Source of the DNA: Mesorhizobium kowhaii
Lineage (GTDB): Bacteria; Pseudomonadota; Alphaproteobacteria; Rhizobiales; Rhizobiaceae
Direction: 5' to 3'
Assembly: GCF_003253745.1 (NCBI RefSeq)
Contig: NZ_MZXV01000038.1
Coordinates: 1-64,000 of the forward strand
DNA length: 64,000 nucleotides
In this document: positions 8,948 through 17,975 of the stretch, in pieces
How positions within the stretch are numbered: the first letter of the stretch is position 1
Layout of the letters: each line of letters begins with the position of its first letter
Notes under the pieces: model-generated
Seen by the model: only the letters and a program-made list of their open reading frames with translations
Database searches by the model: none
What the model was told of the DNA's origin: nothing
Made by a program: the position numbers and the translations under genes

Positions 8948-9997
8948 TCAGCAGATCCTCGGAAGCTGTTCCCCGGCGATCCAGTCGACCACGCGCATAC
9001 CGCCAAGTCTCGTTTTCATCCGCACCAGCGCATGCTGGTCTGCGACGACTTCGCCAATGATTGCGGCATCCTGGCCCTTGGGATGAGCGCGTATCGCGGT
9101 GAGCAAAGTCTCCGCATCTTGCGCCGCGCAGATGACGATCAGCTTGCCTTCGTTGGCAACGTTCAGCGGGTCGAGGCCGAGCAGTTCGCACGCCGCCGCG
9201 ACCTCCGGCTTCACCGGAACCGCCGCTTCCCGGATTACTATTCCGACCTTGGACTGCTGCGCGATTTCGTTCAGCGTCGCCGACAATCCGCCGCGCGTGG
9301 GGTCACGCAGCACCCGGATACCGGGAATGGCAGCAAGCATCGCCTCCACCAGATCGTGCAGCGGTTGGCTGTCGGAGATGATTTCCGTTTCAAAATCAAG
9401 GTGTACTCGCTTCGACAGGATAGCCACTCCGTGGTCGCCCATGGTGCCGGAGACAAGGATTGCATCGCCCGGCCGGGCATTGCTTCCGGAGACGTCAGTG
9501 CCGTCCGCCAGCACGCCAACACCGGTCGTGGAGATGAAAACGCCGTCGCCTTTGCCCTTCTCCACCACCTTGGTGTCGCCCGCAACCACGGGCACGCCCG
9601 CTTCCCGTGCGGCAAAAGCCATTGAAACAACTATTCTTTCCAGTTCGGCCAACGGAAAACCTTCCTCCAGGATGAAGGACGCGGACAGCCAGAGCGGCCG
9701 CGCGCCCATCATGGCGACGTCGTTGATCGTGCCGTGGATCGCCAGCGCGCCGATATCCCCACCCGGAAAGAACACGGGCGAGATGACATGCGCGTCCGTT
9801 GCCATCACCAGGCGTCCGCAGACGGTGCCGAGCAGGGCCGCGTCGTTGCCCTGGGCCAGGAACTCGTTGGCCAGATGTCTTTGAAAAATATCCCGAATCA
9901 GCTCGGCCATCGCGCGGCCGCCCGCGCCATGCGTCATGTCCACCACGCCGCGGACCGACGAGGTGGTTACGGCTAGCCTGGGATCGTTCGCGCTCAC
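8948..9997 (-). CDS. hypE: HypE, thiocyanate-forming hydrogenase maturation protein
   Basis: HypE accepts the carbamoyl group from HypF on its C-terminal Cys and dehydrates it to thiocyanate with ATP, then passes CN to HypC-HypD. The 349-residue protein has the PurM-like ATP-binding fold (HGAGGRAMAELI, GNDAALL, LRDPTRGGLSATLNEIA) and ends PRIC, with the catalytic Cys as the last residue. It starts with GTG at 9997, sharing one base with the hypD stop (TAGTG). Confidence 0.97.
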   Translation of the reverse strand: MSANDPRLAVTTSSVRGVVDMTHGAGGRAMAELIRDIFQRHLANEFLAQGNDAALLGTVCGRLVMATDAHVISPVFFPGGDIGALAIHGTINDVAMMGARPLWLSASFILEEGFPLAELERIVVSMAFAAREAGVPVVAGDTKVVEKGKGDGVFISTTGVGVLADGTDVSGSNARPGDAILVSGTMGDHGVAILSKRVHLDFETEIISDSQPLHDLVEAMLAAIPGIRVLRDPTRGGLSATLNEIAQQSKVGIVIREAAVPVKPEVAAACELLGLDPLNVANEGKLIVICAAQDAETLLTAIRAHPKGQDAAIIGEVVADQHALVRMKTRLGGMRVVDWIAGEQLPRIC

Positions 9998-11142
9998 TAT
10001 TTCGCCGCCTCCAACGGCTTAGGCTCGCGGAAACGGCCATAGGTCCAGTAGGCCGCGCAGGCGCCCTCGGAGGAGACCATGCATGAGCCAATCGGGTTCT
10101 GCGGCGTGCACACGGTGCCGAACAGCTTGCAGTCGGTCGGCTTCTTCACCCCGCGCAGGATCGACGGGCATTCGCAGGACGTCACCTCGCGCGAAGCCTT
10201 GACCGACAGCTCGAAGCGCTTCTCGGCGTCGAAATCGGCATAAGCGTCGCGGATGCGCAGGGCGCTGTAGGGCACGGTGCCGAGGCCGCGCCAGTCAAAG
10301 GTCTTGCGCAGTTCGAAGACCGCGCTCACCAGTGCCTGCGCCTTGAGGTTGCCCTCCTCGGTCACGACGCGGGTATATTCGTTCTCGACCTCGTGCCGGT
10401 CTTCATTGACCTGCCGGATCAGCATCAGAACGGACTGCATGACGTCAAGCGGCTCGAAGCCGGCGATGACAACTGGCTTCTGGAATTCCTCAGCAAAGAA
10501 TTCAAATGGCTGCGAGCCGATCACGGAGGAGACGTGCGAAGGTCCCAGGAACCCGTCGATCTTGACGATGCCCAGCTCCCGCACTTCCGGCGATTCAAGA
10601 ATGTGAGAGATCGCGGCCGGCGTGAGCACATGGTTGCAGAACACGCTGAAATTCTTGAACCCCTCGGCTTCCGCCCTCTTGATCGCGACGGCCGTCGGCG
10701 GCGTCGTGGTTTCGAAGCCGATGGCGAAGAAGACGACTTGCCGCTCGGGGTTTTCACGCGCGATCTTCAAGGCATCGAGCGTTGAATAGACCATGCGGAC
10801 ATCCGCTCCGTCAGCCTTGGCGCGCATCAGGCTGCGATGCTTGGTGCCCGGCACGCGCATCATGTCGCCATAGGTGCAAAGGATGACCCCGTGCCGCTCG
10901 GCGAGTTCCACCGCATCGTCAAGGCGACAGATGGGAAGCACGCAAACGGGGCATCCGGGTCCGTGTACGAAATGCACGTTCTGCGGCATCAGGTCCTGCA
11001 CGCCGTAGCGAAACATCGCATGCGTGTGCCCACCGCAGAACTCCATGAAATGATAGCTCTTTTCCGAATCAGCCTCGGTCGCGATGGCGCCGGCGATGGT
11101 CTTCGCAAGCTCCTGGTCGCGATATTCGTCGACATATTTCAC
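9997..11142 (-). CDS. hypD: HypD, Fe-S scaffold for Fe(CN)2CO assembly
   Basis: HypD carries a 4Fe-4S cluster and redox-active thiols and, with HypC, builds the Fe(CN)2CO group. The 381-residue protein shows the family motifs FMEFCGGHTHA, GPGCPVCVLP, ALIVSAVFE-type helices and a C-terminal cluster-binding region (CECPSILRGVKKPTDCKLFG, then PIGSCMVSSEGACAAYW). The ATG at 11142 overlaps hypC by four bases (ATGA). Confidence 0.97.
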   Translation of the reverse strand: MKYVDEYRDQELAKTIAGAIATEADSEKSYHFMEFCGGHTHAMFRYGVQDLMPQNVHFVHGPGCPVCVLPICRLDDAVELAERHGVILCTYGDMMRVPGTKHRSLMRAKADGADVRMVYSTLDALKIARENPERQVVFFAIGFETTTPPTAVAIKRAEAEGFKNFSVFCNHVLTPAAISHILESPEVRELGIVKIDGFLGPSHVSSVIGSQPFEFFAEEFQKPVVIAGFEPLDVMQSVLMLIRQVNEDRHEVENEYTRVVTEEGNLKAQALVSAVFELRKTFDWRGLGTVPYSALRIRDAYADFDAEKRFELSVKASREVTSCECPSILRGVKKPTDCKLFGTVCTPQNPIGSCMVSSEGACAAYWTYGRFREPKPLEAAK

Positions 11143-11381
11143 GCCGAAATCTCCTCCAGCTCCTCCAGCACGCCCGCTTCGGCCATCATCTGCAGCGTGC
11201 GCTCGGCCTCCTCGGAGCTCACCTTGTGGAGCGCATAACCGACATGGACGAGCACGAAATCGTCAAGCGAGACGTCTGCCACCAAGGCCAATGAGATGCG
11301 CTTCCTGACCGTGCCGAACGCAACCACGGCCATGTCGTCGTCGAGCAATTCAACGACGCGGGCGGGAATGGCCAGGCACAT
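11139..11381 (-). CDS. hypC: HypC, hydrogenase maturation chaperone
   Basis: The 80-residue protein starts MCLAIPARVVE; the second residue Cys is the one that binds the Fe precursor and the large subunit. It partners HypD and delivers Fe(CN)2CO to HupL. It shares one base with the hypB stop (TGATG) and four with hypD. A second HypC-family protein, HupF, is encoded upstream. Confidence 0.96.
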   Translation of the reverse strand: MCLAIPARVVELLDDDMAVVAFGTVRKRISLALVADVSLDDFVLVHVGYALHKVSSEEAERTLQMMAEAGVLEELEEISA

Positions 11382-12247
11382 CAGGCTGCTCCCTTGAGCT
11401 CGGCCGCCAGCGGATGGCCAGCTAGCGCCATGGCGCGGGCCGCCCCGATCCAGGCCGTCCAGTCCGACATCCCCTCGCCCGTGCGCGCGGAAACCCTCAG
11501 CACCTTGATCCGCGGGTTCACCTTTCGGGCGTTGGCGATGCAGGCCTCCACGTCGAAGTCGAGATGGGGCAACAGGTCGGTCTTGTTGAGGATCATGAGA
11601 TCGGCGGCGGCGAACATGTCGGGATATTTCAATGGCTTGTCCTCGCCCTCGGTGACTGAGAGCACCACCACCTTGTGCGCCTCGCCGAGATCGAAGCCCG
11701 CCGGACAGACGAGGTTTCCCACGTTTTCGACGAGGAGCAGGCCTCCTTCGGCAAGGTCGAGGTGATCTGCGGCATGGCCGACCATATGCGCGTCGAGGTG
11801 GCAGCCCTTGCCGGTGTTGACCTGGATCGCCGGCGCGCCGGTGGCGCGGATGCGGTCGGCATCGTTGGAAGTCTGCTGGTCGCCCTCAATCACGGCGATC
11901 GGCAACTTGCCCCTCAGTGCGTCGATCGTGCGGCAAAGCAGCGTCGTTTTGCCAGAGCCGGGGCTGGAGACGAGATTGAGCGCAAGCACGCCGCGCTCGG
12001 CGAACATTTTTCTGTTCGCATCGGCATACTCGTTGTTCTTGGAAAGGATATCCTTTTCCAGCTTGACCATCCGCGCCTGGCTCATGCCCGGCGCATGGGT
12101 GCCAGCGGGGCCACAATCGTGTATATGATCGTGATGATGATGATGGGGGCCGTGATCGTGGCCTTCGTGGCCGTGATGATGGTGATGGCCATGCGCCTTG
12201 CCCTCGATCCGGACCTCGCCCTCGCCACATCCGCAAACAGTGCACAT
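11381..12247 (-). CDS. hypB: HypB, nickel-binding GTPase
   Basis: HypB inserts nickel into the hydrogenase large subunit with HypA. The 288-residue protein begins MCTVCGCGEGEVRIEG, giving the high-affinity Cys nickel motif, followed by a His-rich stretch (about residues 18-47, over 15 His) that can store nickel. The G domain has LVSSPGSGKTTLL (P-loop, about residue 96), EGDQQTSNDADRI, and NKTDLLP (NKxD). The start overlaps the hypA stop (TGATG). A longer reading into hypA is a frame extension without support. Confidence 0.97.
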   Translation of the reverse strand: MCTVCGCGEGEVRIEGKAHGHHHHHGHEGHDHGPHHHHHDHIHDCGPAGTHAPGMSQARMVKLEKDILSKNNEYADANRKMFAERGVLALNLVSSPGSGKTTLLCRTIDALRGKLPIAVIEGDQQTSNDADRIRATGAPAIQVNTGKGCHLDAHMVGHAADHLDLAEGGLLLVENVGNLVCPAGFDLGEAHKVVVLSVTEGEDKPLKYPDMFAAADLMILNKTDLLPHLDFDVEACIANARKVNPRIKVLRVSARTGEGMSDWTAWIGAARAMALAGHPLAAELKGAA

Positions 12248-12588
12248 CAGCTCACCTCCAATTCCCTGATCTTCATTTCCTCGCCGACGGTCACCTGCAG
12301 CTGATGGCTTCCGCAGTCGGGGCATGGATCGAAGCGTGCCGCGATCGGCACGCTCTGGCCGCAAGGCATGCACCAGGCCCTGCCTTCCGTCTCGACGATT
12401 TCCAGTCTTGCGTCTTGTGCCAGAGAGCCACGCATGACGACATCGAAGCCGAACTTCAGCGCCTCGACCTGGACATCGGATAACCGCCCGATTTCCAGGC
12501 AGACGCGGCCCACCTTCCGAAAATCCTGTCTGGCGGCCTCTTCCTCGAGGATGCCACGGATGCTCTCGCATATGGCCATCTCGTGCAT
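12247..12588 (-). CDS. hypA: HypA, nickel and zinc metallochaperone
   Basis: The 113-residue protein starts MHEMAICESI, where His2 is the nickel ligand, and has the zinc motif CMPC and CPDC (residues about 73-92). It delivers Ni to the large subunit together with HypB. It shares one base with the hupK stop. Confidence 0.97.
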   Translation of the reverse strand: MHEMAICESIRGILEEEAARQDFRKVGRVCLEIGRLSDVQVEALKFGFDVVMRGSLAQDARLEIVETEGRAWCMPCGQSVPIAARFDPCPDCGSHQLQVTVGEEMKIRELEVS

Positions 12589-13721
12589 CAGCGGAACCTC
12601 ACATCGTAGCCGACGCAGGGGTCGATGGCCCGGACCAGGAGATCGGCCTGGACCGCGAGATCTTCACGCCTGGATGCAGCGAGCGCCGAAAGCGAGCGGG
12701 CGGCAATGCCGCTCTTCGCGAAATGAATGCTGGTCGGAGCCGTGATGTCGTAGTCGGCGATACGGCCGTCGTTCAAGACAATCCGATGTTCCAGCCGGCC
12801 GCGTGCTGCCTCGGCGAAGGCAGTGGCAAAGCGGCCCCCGTTCTCTTCGCGAAAGACTTCGCACATAGGCACTTCGGACCCGTCCGCGACATCCCGCAGG
12901 GCCGCGAGCCCTCCGGCGATCTCCCCCGGCAGCTTCGATGCCTCGACCAAGCGGGCAGCCAGCCGTGCGGCCAGACCGGCTCCACCGTTTTCGGAAAGGA
13001 AAGCGCGAACGAGCGGCGCACCAGCCTGCCTGGCGAGGCAACTCGTGTCGGCGGACGCTTCCTTCGGCAAATGCCCGTTTCCCCCATCTGTCGTTTCGGG
13101 GTGGCCTACCATGGCCCAGCCCCTTGCCAAGACCGGCGCGATGAGGCGGGCCGCAACCGTGCTGCGCTCCAAAGCCCACTGCGCGAAGGCATCGCGATCC
13201 ATCTCGCCAAGCGGCTTTTCGCCTTCGTAGACCACGGACTGCGTTAGATAGCTCGCCTCGGCTGCCGTTTCGGCGGCTTCCGCGCCCGGCATCCCCACGC
13301 ACACGCCCGGAACGAATGCATCCCCGCCTGGAAAAAGTGCCTGCTTGAGGCGCTGCGGCAGGCCCATAGCCCGGCGCAGGATTTTACCGTCCGCAGGCTC
13401 GCCCGCGAGACTGGCAGTATCCAAGCCAATGCGCAGCAGGTGCTCGCGCAGCGTCTCGGCAAGCACAAGAAGCCGCCGCGCTTGTTTCGTGCGCCGGTCG
13501 GTCCCGATCTCCAGGGCCGCTTCGGCTGCCTCGACGCTCGCCGCCGACTGCGCAATACCACAAACACTGAACAGTGAGCCGATCACCGAGACGACCTCCC
13601 TCGCCGGCCGGCCTCGCACGACCGGACCAAGCGCAATCGGGCGCGGCGGCATAACGATGGCTTCCACAACGCGACCGCCATCGCAGACGAGATCGATGGA
13701 GACGCGGCCATCAACGCTCAT
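12588..13721 (-). CDS. hupK: HupK, hydrogenase assembly protein
   Basis: The 377-residue protein is a degenerate homologue of the hydrogenase large subunit and is thought to act as a scaffold while the Fe group is prepared. It keeps a large-subunit-like N-terminus (GRPAREVVSVIGSLFSVCGI) with a single Cys in the position of the first CxxC, and lacks the C-terminal DPCxxC. It ends DPCVGYDVRFR, the HupK family end. Start at 13721 overlaps the hupJ reading frame by four bases. Confidence 0.92.
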   Translation of the reverse strand: MSVDGRVSIDLVCDGGRVVEAIVMPPRPIALGPVVRGRPAREVVSVIGSLFSVCGIAQSAASVEAAEAALEIGTDRRTKQARRLLVLAETLREHLLRIGLDTASLAGEPADGKILRRAMGLPQRLKQALFPGGDAFVPGVCVGMPGAEAAETAAEASYLTQSVVYEGEKPLGEMDRDAFAQWALERSTVAARLIAPVLARGWAMVGHPETTDGGNGHLPKEASADTSCLARQAGAPLVRAFLSENGGAGLAARLAARLVEASKLPGEIAGGLAALRDVADGSEVPMCEVFREENGGRFATAFAEAARGRLEHRIVLNDGRIADYDITAPTSIHFAKSGIAARSLSALAASRREDLAVQADLLVRAIDPCVGYDVRFR

Positions 13722-14267
13722 GCGACGGTCTCCTCCTTGTCGCCCAAACCGAACAGCCAGCGGCGGGTCAGTCCCGGCGGCTGAGAGCTCGCAGGTATTC
13801 CCACTGGCTCAAACTTGTCCAAGGTGCTTGCCTCTTCCTCATGTAGCCGGCCTTCCCAGACACGGACCATGTCGCCGTCTTCGTCTTCTTCCGCCTCAGG
13901 ATTGAACAGTTCCGCAAGCACCTGCCGCCCAGCCTCTTGCGCACTCTCCTGGTCGGCGAATTCGAACATCGGCGAGAACAGCGAGCACATGCGGTAGCAG
14001 CCGAGCTCCTCTTCATAGGCCTGGATGAACTCGAACCGTGCCCGTAGGCACGCGCGGGTCCGCTTGCCCGTCGCCAGAAGGCAGAAGCACGAGGTTCATA
14101 AACCAGGGCGTGACGAGAACCGCGAGCCATTCGCCCTGCCACTGCCGCACGCCCACCGCGCTGACGCAAAGCGCTGGGTTGAGGATCGGAATTCCTCCCA
14201 TGGCCGTCCGTTCGATCCGCTGAAACACGAATTCTAGACGGGCAGCGACGGCTTGCGAATGATCCAT
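13718..14267 (-). pseudogene. hupJ: HupJ (HybE-family assembly chaperone), frameshifted
   Basis: The first frame starts MDHSQAVAARLEFVFQRIER and reads 84 codons through conserved HupJ sequence (MGGIPILNPALCVSAVGVR, LAVLVTPWFMNLVLLPS) to a stop at 14013. The family sequence then resumes in another frame from about 14060 (RARFEFIQAYEEELGCYRMC, SLFSPMFEFADQESA) to 13718. Joining the two near 14040-14075 gives about 180 residues, close to family length. One indel therefore separates the halves. HupJ is needed for maturation of HupL in R. leguminosarum, so this matters for hydrogenase activity unless it is a sequencing error. Confidence 0.8.
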
Positions 14268-14268
14268 G

Positions 14269-14490
14269 TCAGTCGTTCACGACCATGAAGCCCTGCTTGG
14301 AGCCGTCGCAGGTAGGGCAGCTCCAGTGCGCCGGCAGTTCGGCGAAGGGCGTGCCGGGCAAGATCTGCCAGTAGTCGTCGCCCTCGGCCGGGTCGTAGAC
14401 ATGCCAGCAAATCCTGCATTCGAGCCGCGACATCGGGTCGATCTTGGCATTGTCGCCGCCATAGGAACCGGCAAAGAATGAGTCGTTCAT
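14269..14490 (-). CDS. hupI: HupI, rubredoxin
   Basis: The 73-residue protein has the two rubredoxin iron-binding motifs, CRICWHVYDPAEGD and CPTCDGSKQGF, which bind one Fe through four Cys. Hup rubredoxins are thought to support maturation of the HupS Fe-S clusters in the presence of oxygen. ATG at 14490 overlaps the hupH stop (ATGA). Confidence 0.95.
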   Translation of the reverse strand: MNDSFFAGSYGGDNAKIDPMSRLECRICWHVYDPAEGDDYWQILPGTPFAELPAHWSCPTCDGSKQGFMVVND

Positions 14491-15332
14491 CGGTAGACCT
14501 CCAGGATTTCGAGGAGTCGCTGGCGGCTGTCGGCAATATCCTCGGGCGCGGCGCGGACCACCTCCGGCAAGGCCGTGACTTCGATCGTGTTGAGGATGAG
14601 ATCGTCGCTCGAATTGAAAAAGCGCACCCACCAGACGCCGCGCGTCGCCGTCGTGGTCACGCGGCAATTGCCGTAGCCACGCGACAGCACGACCACCGGC
14701 CCGTGGCCAAGCAGGCCGTCGAGGAAGGTCAGGTCCTGTTCAGTGTGCGGCAGCAGCGACAGGTTTATGACGTGTGGCCCGATGCCGGGCCCGACGAGCG
14801 GGATGCGGTCATTGAGCTCTGAAATCAGCGGCGGCGCGTTCAAGACGCCCATCGGATAGGTCGCCGGCCCAACGAGCGTATTGCGGCAGCCGGCGAAGGC
14901 CCTCTCCAGCACGGCCGCGGGAAAGGCGCCGACATCGACGAAATCGCGCACAAGCCTGCCATCCGGTCCGGTCTGGCGCACGCGCCAGACACCGGCGAGC
15001 ACCGACTCCTGAGCCTGCAGGTCTTCGCCGCAGATGATCGAGACCTCGCCTTCGCCCAGCGCCTGATCGATCAGCGCGCGATTGGCGCGGTCGAGGGGAG
15101 AAAGATCATGCACCGCGTTTTCGCAATCCAGCGAGCACCGGCCGAGGCTTTCGGCCAGCGCGGACAGCACCGCCAAAGCAGCTTCGAGCCCGGCGACATT
15201 TTCCTTCTCCGGCAACACGGGTGCCGCAGAGGTCGCCATGACCTTCGGCATTTCCATATACTGCAAGTCGCCGCCGTCCTCTTCGCCCGGCTGTGAACCC
15301 GGCCCGATGCCGCGGAATAGTGATGCTGCCAT
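14487..15332 (-). CDS. hupH: HupH (HyaF family), hydrogenase maturation
   Basis: The 281-residue protein matches HupH/HyaF, needed for correct cofactor placement or Fe-S handling in the small subunit. Characteristic stretches are AVLSALAESLGRCSLDCENA, VEVICGEDLQAQESVLAGVW-like (IICGEDLQAQESVLAGVWRV) and ILNTIEVTALPEVV. The start MAASLFRGIGPGSQPGEEDG at 15332 has GGGGAGGG upstream; an extension of 19 codons toward hupG is unlikely. Confidence 0.92.
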   Translation of the reverse strand: MAASLFRGIGPGSQPGEEDGGDLQYMEMPKVMATSAAPVLPEKENVAGLEAALAVLSALAESLGRCSLDCENAVHDLSPLDRANRALIDQALGEGEVSIICGEDLQAQESVLAGVWRVRQTGPDGRLVRDFVDVGAFPAAVLERAFAGCRNTLVGPATYPMGVLNAPPLISELNDRIPLVGPGIGPHVINLSLLPHTEQDLTFLDGLLGHGPVVVLSRGYGNCRVTTTATRGVWWVRFFNSSDDLILNTIEVTALPEVVRAAPEDIADSRQRLLEILEVYR

Positions 15333-15357
15333 GGCGCGCCCTCCCCGGCGCTTTCGC

Positions 15358-15789
15358 TCAGTGGAAATGATCGTGGTCGCGACGGTCATGCGTCGCGCAG
15401 GCTTCGGGAAACTCGAAAGGCGGCGGCGCGCTCGGCTCGCGCGTCAGTATGCCGGCGATCTCGGTGAGGTAGTCTTCCCAGTCGAGCACGCGCTTTATAG
15501 TGCCGAGATATTCGCCGTTCCTCAGGAAGACGAGCGCCGGGAAGGCGTTGAAGCGATAGCGGCTTTGCAGCTTGCGCTCGCTCTCGCGCGATACCACGAT
15601 CGGCTTGAATACGCCCTGGAAGGCCTGCACCAGCTCCGGCAGGATCACCGCCACATCGTTGCTCTCGGCGAGCCGCAGCCAGTCACCGGGGAAAAACAGC
15701 GCGGTGAAGTCGAATGCGTCGATGTTCGCCTCGTCAACCACCGGGATGCGGTGGCGCTCCATCATCATGGTGAGAACGGGTGAAAACAT
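15358..15789 (-). CDS. hupG: HupG (HyaE family), thioredoxin-fold chaperone
   Basis: The 143-residue protein is of the HupG/HyaE type with a thioredoxin-like fold but no CxxC; it binds the Tat signal of HupS during assembly. The segment FFPGDWLRLAESNDVAVILP and the later ALVFLRNGEYLGTIKRVLDW are diagnostic. It ends in a His/Asp-rich tail. I chose the ATG at 15789 (MFSPVLTMM), nine bases after GAGGA; an ATG four codons upstream overlaps hupF by eight bases and is an alternative. Confidence 0.9.
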   Translation of the reverse strand: MFSPVLTMMMERHRIPVVDEANIDAFDFTALFFPGDWLRLAESNDVAVILPELVQAFQGVFKPIVVSRESERKLQSRYRFNAFPALVFLRNGEYLGTIKRVLDWEDYLTEIAGILTREPSAPPPFEFPEACATHDRRDHDHFH

Positions 15790-15793
15790 GGAC

Positions 15794-16126
15794 TCAGGCA
15801 TCCTCCGTGCCTTGCGGTGCAAGGGCTTGCGTCGGCCGCAGATGCTCCGGCAGTTGCGGCTGGCGGCCGACCAGGTCGGCGAAGAGGTGGTCGAGGTCGG
15901 CGTCGCCAGCGAGCGCACGCTCCGTCGCTTCGATGGCGTCGGCGATCAGGCGCGCCATCTCGGCTGTGACAGTCTCGCGCGCGGTGTCGAGGAAGGCGAG
16001 TATCCACGTACCCGCCGGCTGGTCGCCCACCAGCGTCATGTCGACGCGCCGCGTGCCGCTGCGACCGGTGCACAGGGCAATGCCGCCGCTGCATTCAACC
16101 ACCTGGAAGGGAACGCCGACACACAT
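15794..16126 (-). CDS. hupF: HupF (HypC-like chaperone)
   Basis: The 110-residue protein starts MCVGVPFQVVE with the essential Cys2 of the HypC family and carries the longer C-terminal tail typical of HupF. It stabilises HupL during biosynthesis at raised oxygen. Its ATG overlaps the hupD stop (TGATG). Confidence 0.95.
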   Translation of the reverse strand: MCVGVPFQVVECSGGIALCTGRSGTRRVDMTLVGDQPAGTWILAFLDTARETVTAEMARLIADAIEATERALAGDADLDHLFADLVGRQPQLPEHLRPTQALAPQGTEDA

Positions 16127-16815
16127 CAGCCCTGCCCTCCGGACGATTGCAAAAGCGCGTCGACCTCGCGCTCGAAATTCGCCGGGCCAGCGAAGGCACT
16201 ATTCGCGAGAAGCCGCGCGTCGCCATGACGACAGGCCTCTTCCGGCCGGGGTCGACCGCTCTCGTAGATGCCGATGCGCATTTCGCGCGAGGCGAGCGTC
16301 TCTTCTTCGGCCAGCGGTTCGGGGCGCTTGGCGATTGTCGCGCCGTGCCGGGCGAGCCACTCAATGGCGATCTTGATTGCAGGCTCGATCTGAGCCTTCA
16401 CCGCGGGCCGGAGACTGCCGCCGTAGTCGTCCAGCTCGACCGGTTGCACGCCGACGAGAAGGAGATGGGCGGGATAGTCACCCATCATCTCGGCCATGGC
16501 GAGAACTTCCTGAAAGCCAGTCTGGTGGAGCGAAATCTTCTTCACTCCGAGGAAGGCCGGCACCTCGCCGCCTTCGACGAGCTTCAGCGTGCCGGGCGCC
16601 AGGCCGTAGTCGACCGCATCGAACACGACGAGGATGTCGGCCTCGCGGATATGTTGGACGAGGTAGATGCCCTGCGTGCCGCCATCCATGGCCCGGACGT
16701 TGTCCGCCGTTTCGCAGAGCCGGTGGAACTCCTCCACCACGCGGACGCCGAAGCCCTCATCGGCCCATAGCAGATTTCCTATGCCGAGCACGAGCACCCG
16801 TGGCGCGCCGTTCAT
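16126..16815 (-). CDS. hupD: HupD, hydrogenase maturation endopeptidase
   Basis: HupD cleaves the C-terminal tail of HupL after nickel insertion. The 229-residue protein has the nickel-sensing residues in GIGNLLWADEGFGVRVVEEF (Glu near residue 20), in VVFDAVDYGL and in SLHQTGF (His). It is about 30 residues longer than usual because of a C-terminal extension after LARHGATIAKR. The start has AGGAGG upstream and opens a second transcription block after the terminator that follows hupC. Confidence 0.94.
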   Translation of the reverse strand: MNGAPRVLVLGIGNLLWADEGFGVRVVEEFHRLCETADNVRAMDGGTQGIYLVQHIREADILVVFDAVDYGLAPGTLKLVEGGEVPAFLGVKKISLHQTGFQEVLAMAEMMGDYPAHLLLVGVQPVELDDYGGSLRPAVKAQIEPAIKIAIEWLARHGATIAKRPEPLAEEETLASREMRIGIYESGRPRPEEACRHGDARLLANSAFAGPANFEREVDALLQSSGGQG

Positions 16816-17202
16816 TGGGAAAGCCTCCTGCCACCCTTTTCTTTCCAGCAGCAAGAGGCGGGCCAATTGGCCGGGGGCCGGCAATGGTCGCGAAATAAGG
16901 ATTGATCTCTGGATAGCGAACGACGCGTATGGAAAGCGCGATTGCGATTTTATCGCACAGACGGAAAGTATCCTTCCATTGACGGGTGCGGCATCGGCCG
17001 GACTGAGAACCGACATCCAGGCCGATGAAAAGTTTGCGTTCACTCGCCCACCCCACTGCGCCTCGCTCCGCACCTTTGCCCCTGAAAGGGATAGAGGAAG
17101 GGCGTTGGGCGTTGCGGTTGGCACTTCCACTCCCCCGTCGAACGGTGTCGAGGCGAAGCCGAGACGAAGTGTGGGTCGACTTGAAGGCAACCTCTCTTGA
17201 AG
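16816..17202. other. hupC-hupD intergenic spacer with repeat-like sequence
   Basis: No gene is supported here. The stretch at about 17060-17160, with CCCCTGAAAGGGATAGAGG and GTCGAACGGTGTCGAGGCG blocks, looks like a dispersed non-coding repeat. I could not find a clear promoter for hupD; read-through or processing of the upstream transcript is possible. Confidence 0.4.
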
Positions 17203-17236
17203 AAAAAAGCCGGCGCGGGCAAACGCCCGCGCCGGC
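17203..17236 (-). terminator. Rho-independent terminator after hupC
   Basis: Minus strand: a perfect 12-bp stem (GCCGGCGCGGGC pairing with GCCCGCGCCGGC), a four-base loop GTTT, then six T. It lies about 20 bases after the hupC stop, so it should end or attenuate the hupSLEC transcript. Confidence 0.9.
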
Positions 17237-17255
17237 AGGTGAGGTCACGAAAATC

Positions 17256-17966
17256 CTAGTGAGAATCACGCGGGGCACTGTTGCCCCGAAAAGTCCGCCA
17301 GCCCGAGAACATCGAGGAAATGATCGTCTGTCTCGACATGATGTCCTCGCGCACCGCGACATAGATGTGGATGATGACGAAGCAGATGATCACCCACATG
17401 CCGAGATGGTGCCAGGTGTGGACGTCCTGGCTCTGGCCGAACAGCGGGATCACCCGGCTCGAGAACAGCGTGTGCTGCCAGGAACCCATCCCGGTCCCTT
17501 CGCCGTAGAGTGTGAGACCGGTCACGATCATGAAGATGGTGAACCAGACGAACAGGATGTGCATGCCGATCGTGGCGAGCGGGTTGTGCCCCGAATACTT
17601 AATCGGCTCCCTGACCAGCAGGGCATACCAGAGCGCCTCATGCCAGACTTCCCGCCAGAAGCCGCCGCGCCAGACAGGCGGCAGGAATATCTGCCGGGCA
17701 AGCTCGTTGCCGGCGAAGGCCCAATAGATGCGGAAGGCGAAGCCAGCAATCAGGACATAGCCGGCGGCGAAATGCAGGTATCGTATCCAGCCGAAGACGA
17801 AGCTGGCGCTGGCTTCGCCGCCGACCGATGGCGGCGGCGAACCGATGAGGTAGCCGGTTCCGGCCAGCGCAAGGATCGCGAAGGCGTTGACCCAGTGGCA
17901 GAGGCGCAGCGGCGCCTCGTAGACATAGACCGCCACTTCGCTGTGAGATGTATGGCTCACGGTCAT
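17256..17966 (-). CDS. hupC: HupC, Ni/Fe-hydrogenase b-type cytochrome subunit
   Basis: The 236-residue membrane protein passes electrons from HupSL to quinone and anchors the hydrogenase. Four hydrophobic segments are seen, with heme-ligand His in LRLCHWVNAFAILALAGTGY, in RYLHFAAGYVLI, and in QDVHTWHHLGMWVIICFVII, matching the HyaC/HupC family. It follows hupE by 9 bases and is followed by a strong terminator. Confidence 0.95.
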   Translation of the reverse strand: MTVSHTSHSEVAVYVYEAPLRLCHWVNAFAILALAGTGYLIGSPPPSVGGEASASFVFGWIRYLHFAAGYVLIAGFAFRIYWAFAGNELARQIFLPPVWRGGFWREVWHEALWYALLVREPIKYSGHNPLATIGMHILFVWFTIFMIVTGLTLYGEGTGMGSWQHTLFSSRVIPLFGQSQDVHTWHHLGMWVIICFVIIHIYVAVREDIMSRQTIISSMFSGWRTFRGNSAPRDSH

Positions 17967-17975
17967 GCCCGCCTC

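Noticed and set aside
8946..9191. N-terminal extension of hypX into hypE
   Set aside because: The extra 82 codons are out-of-frame hypE sequence; HypX homology begins at MRILLLVTAF.
12248..12571. N-terminal extension of hypB into hypA
   Set aside because: The true start MCTVCGCGEG overlaps the hypA stop, and the extension is antisense-like Arg/Gly-rich sequence.
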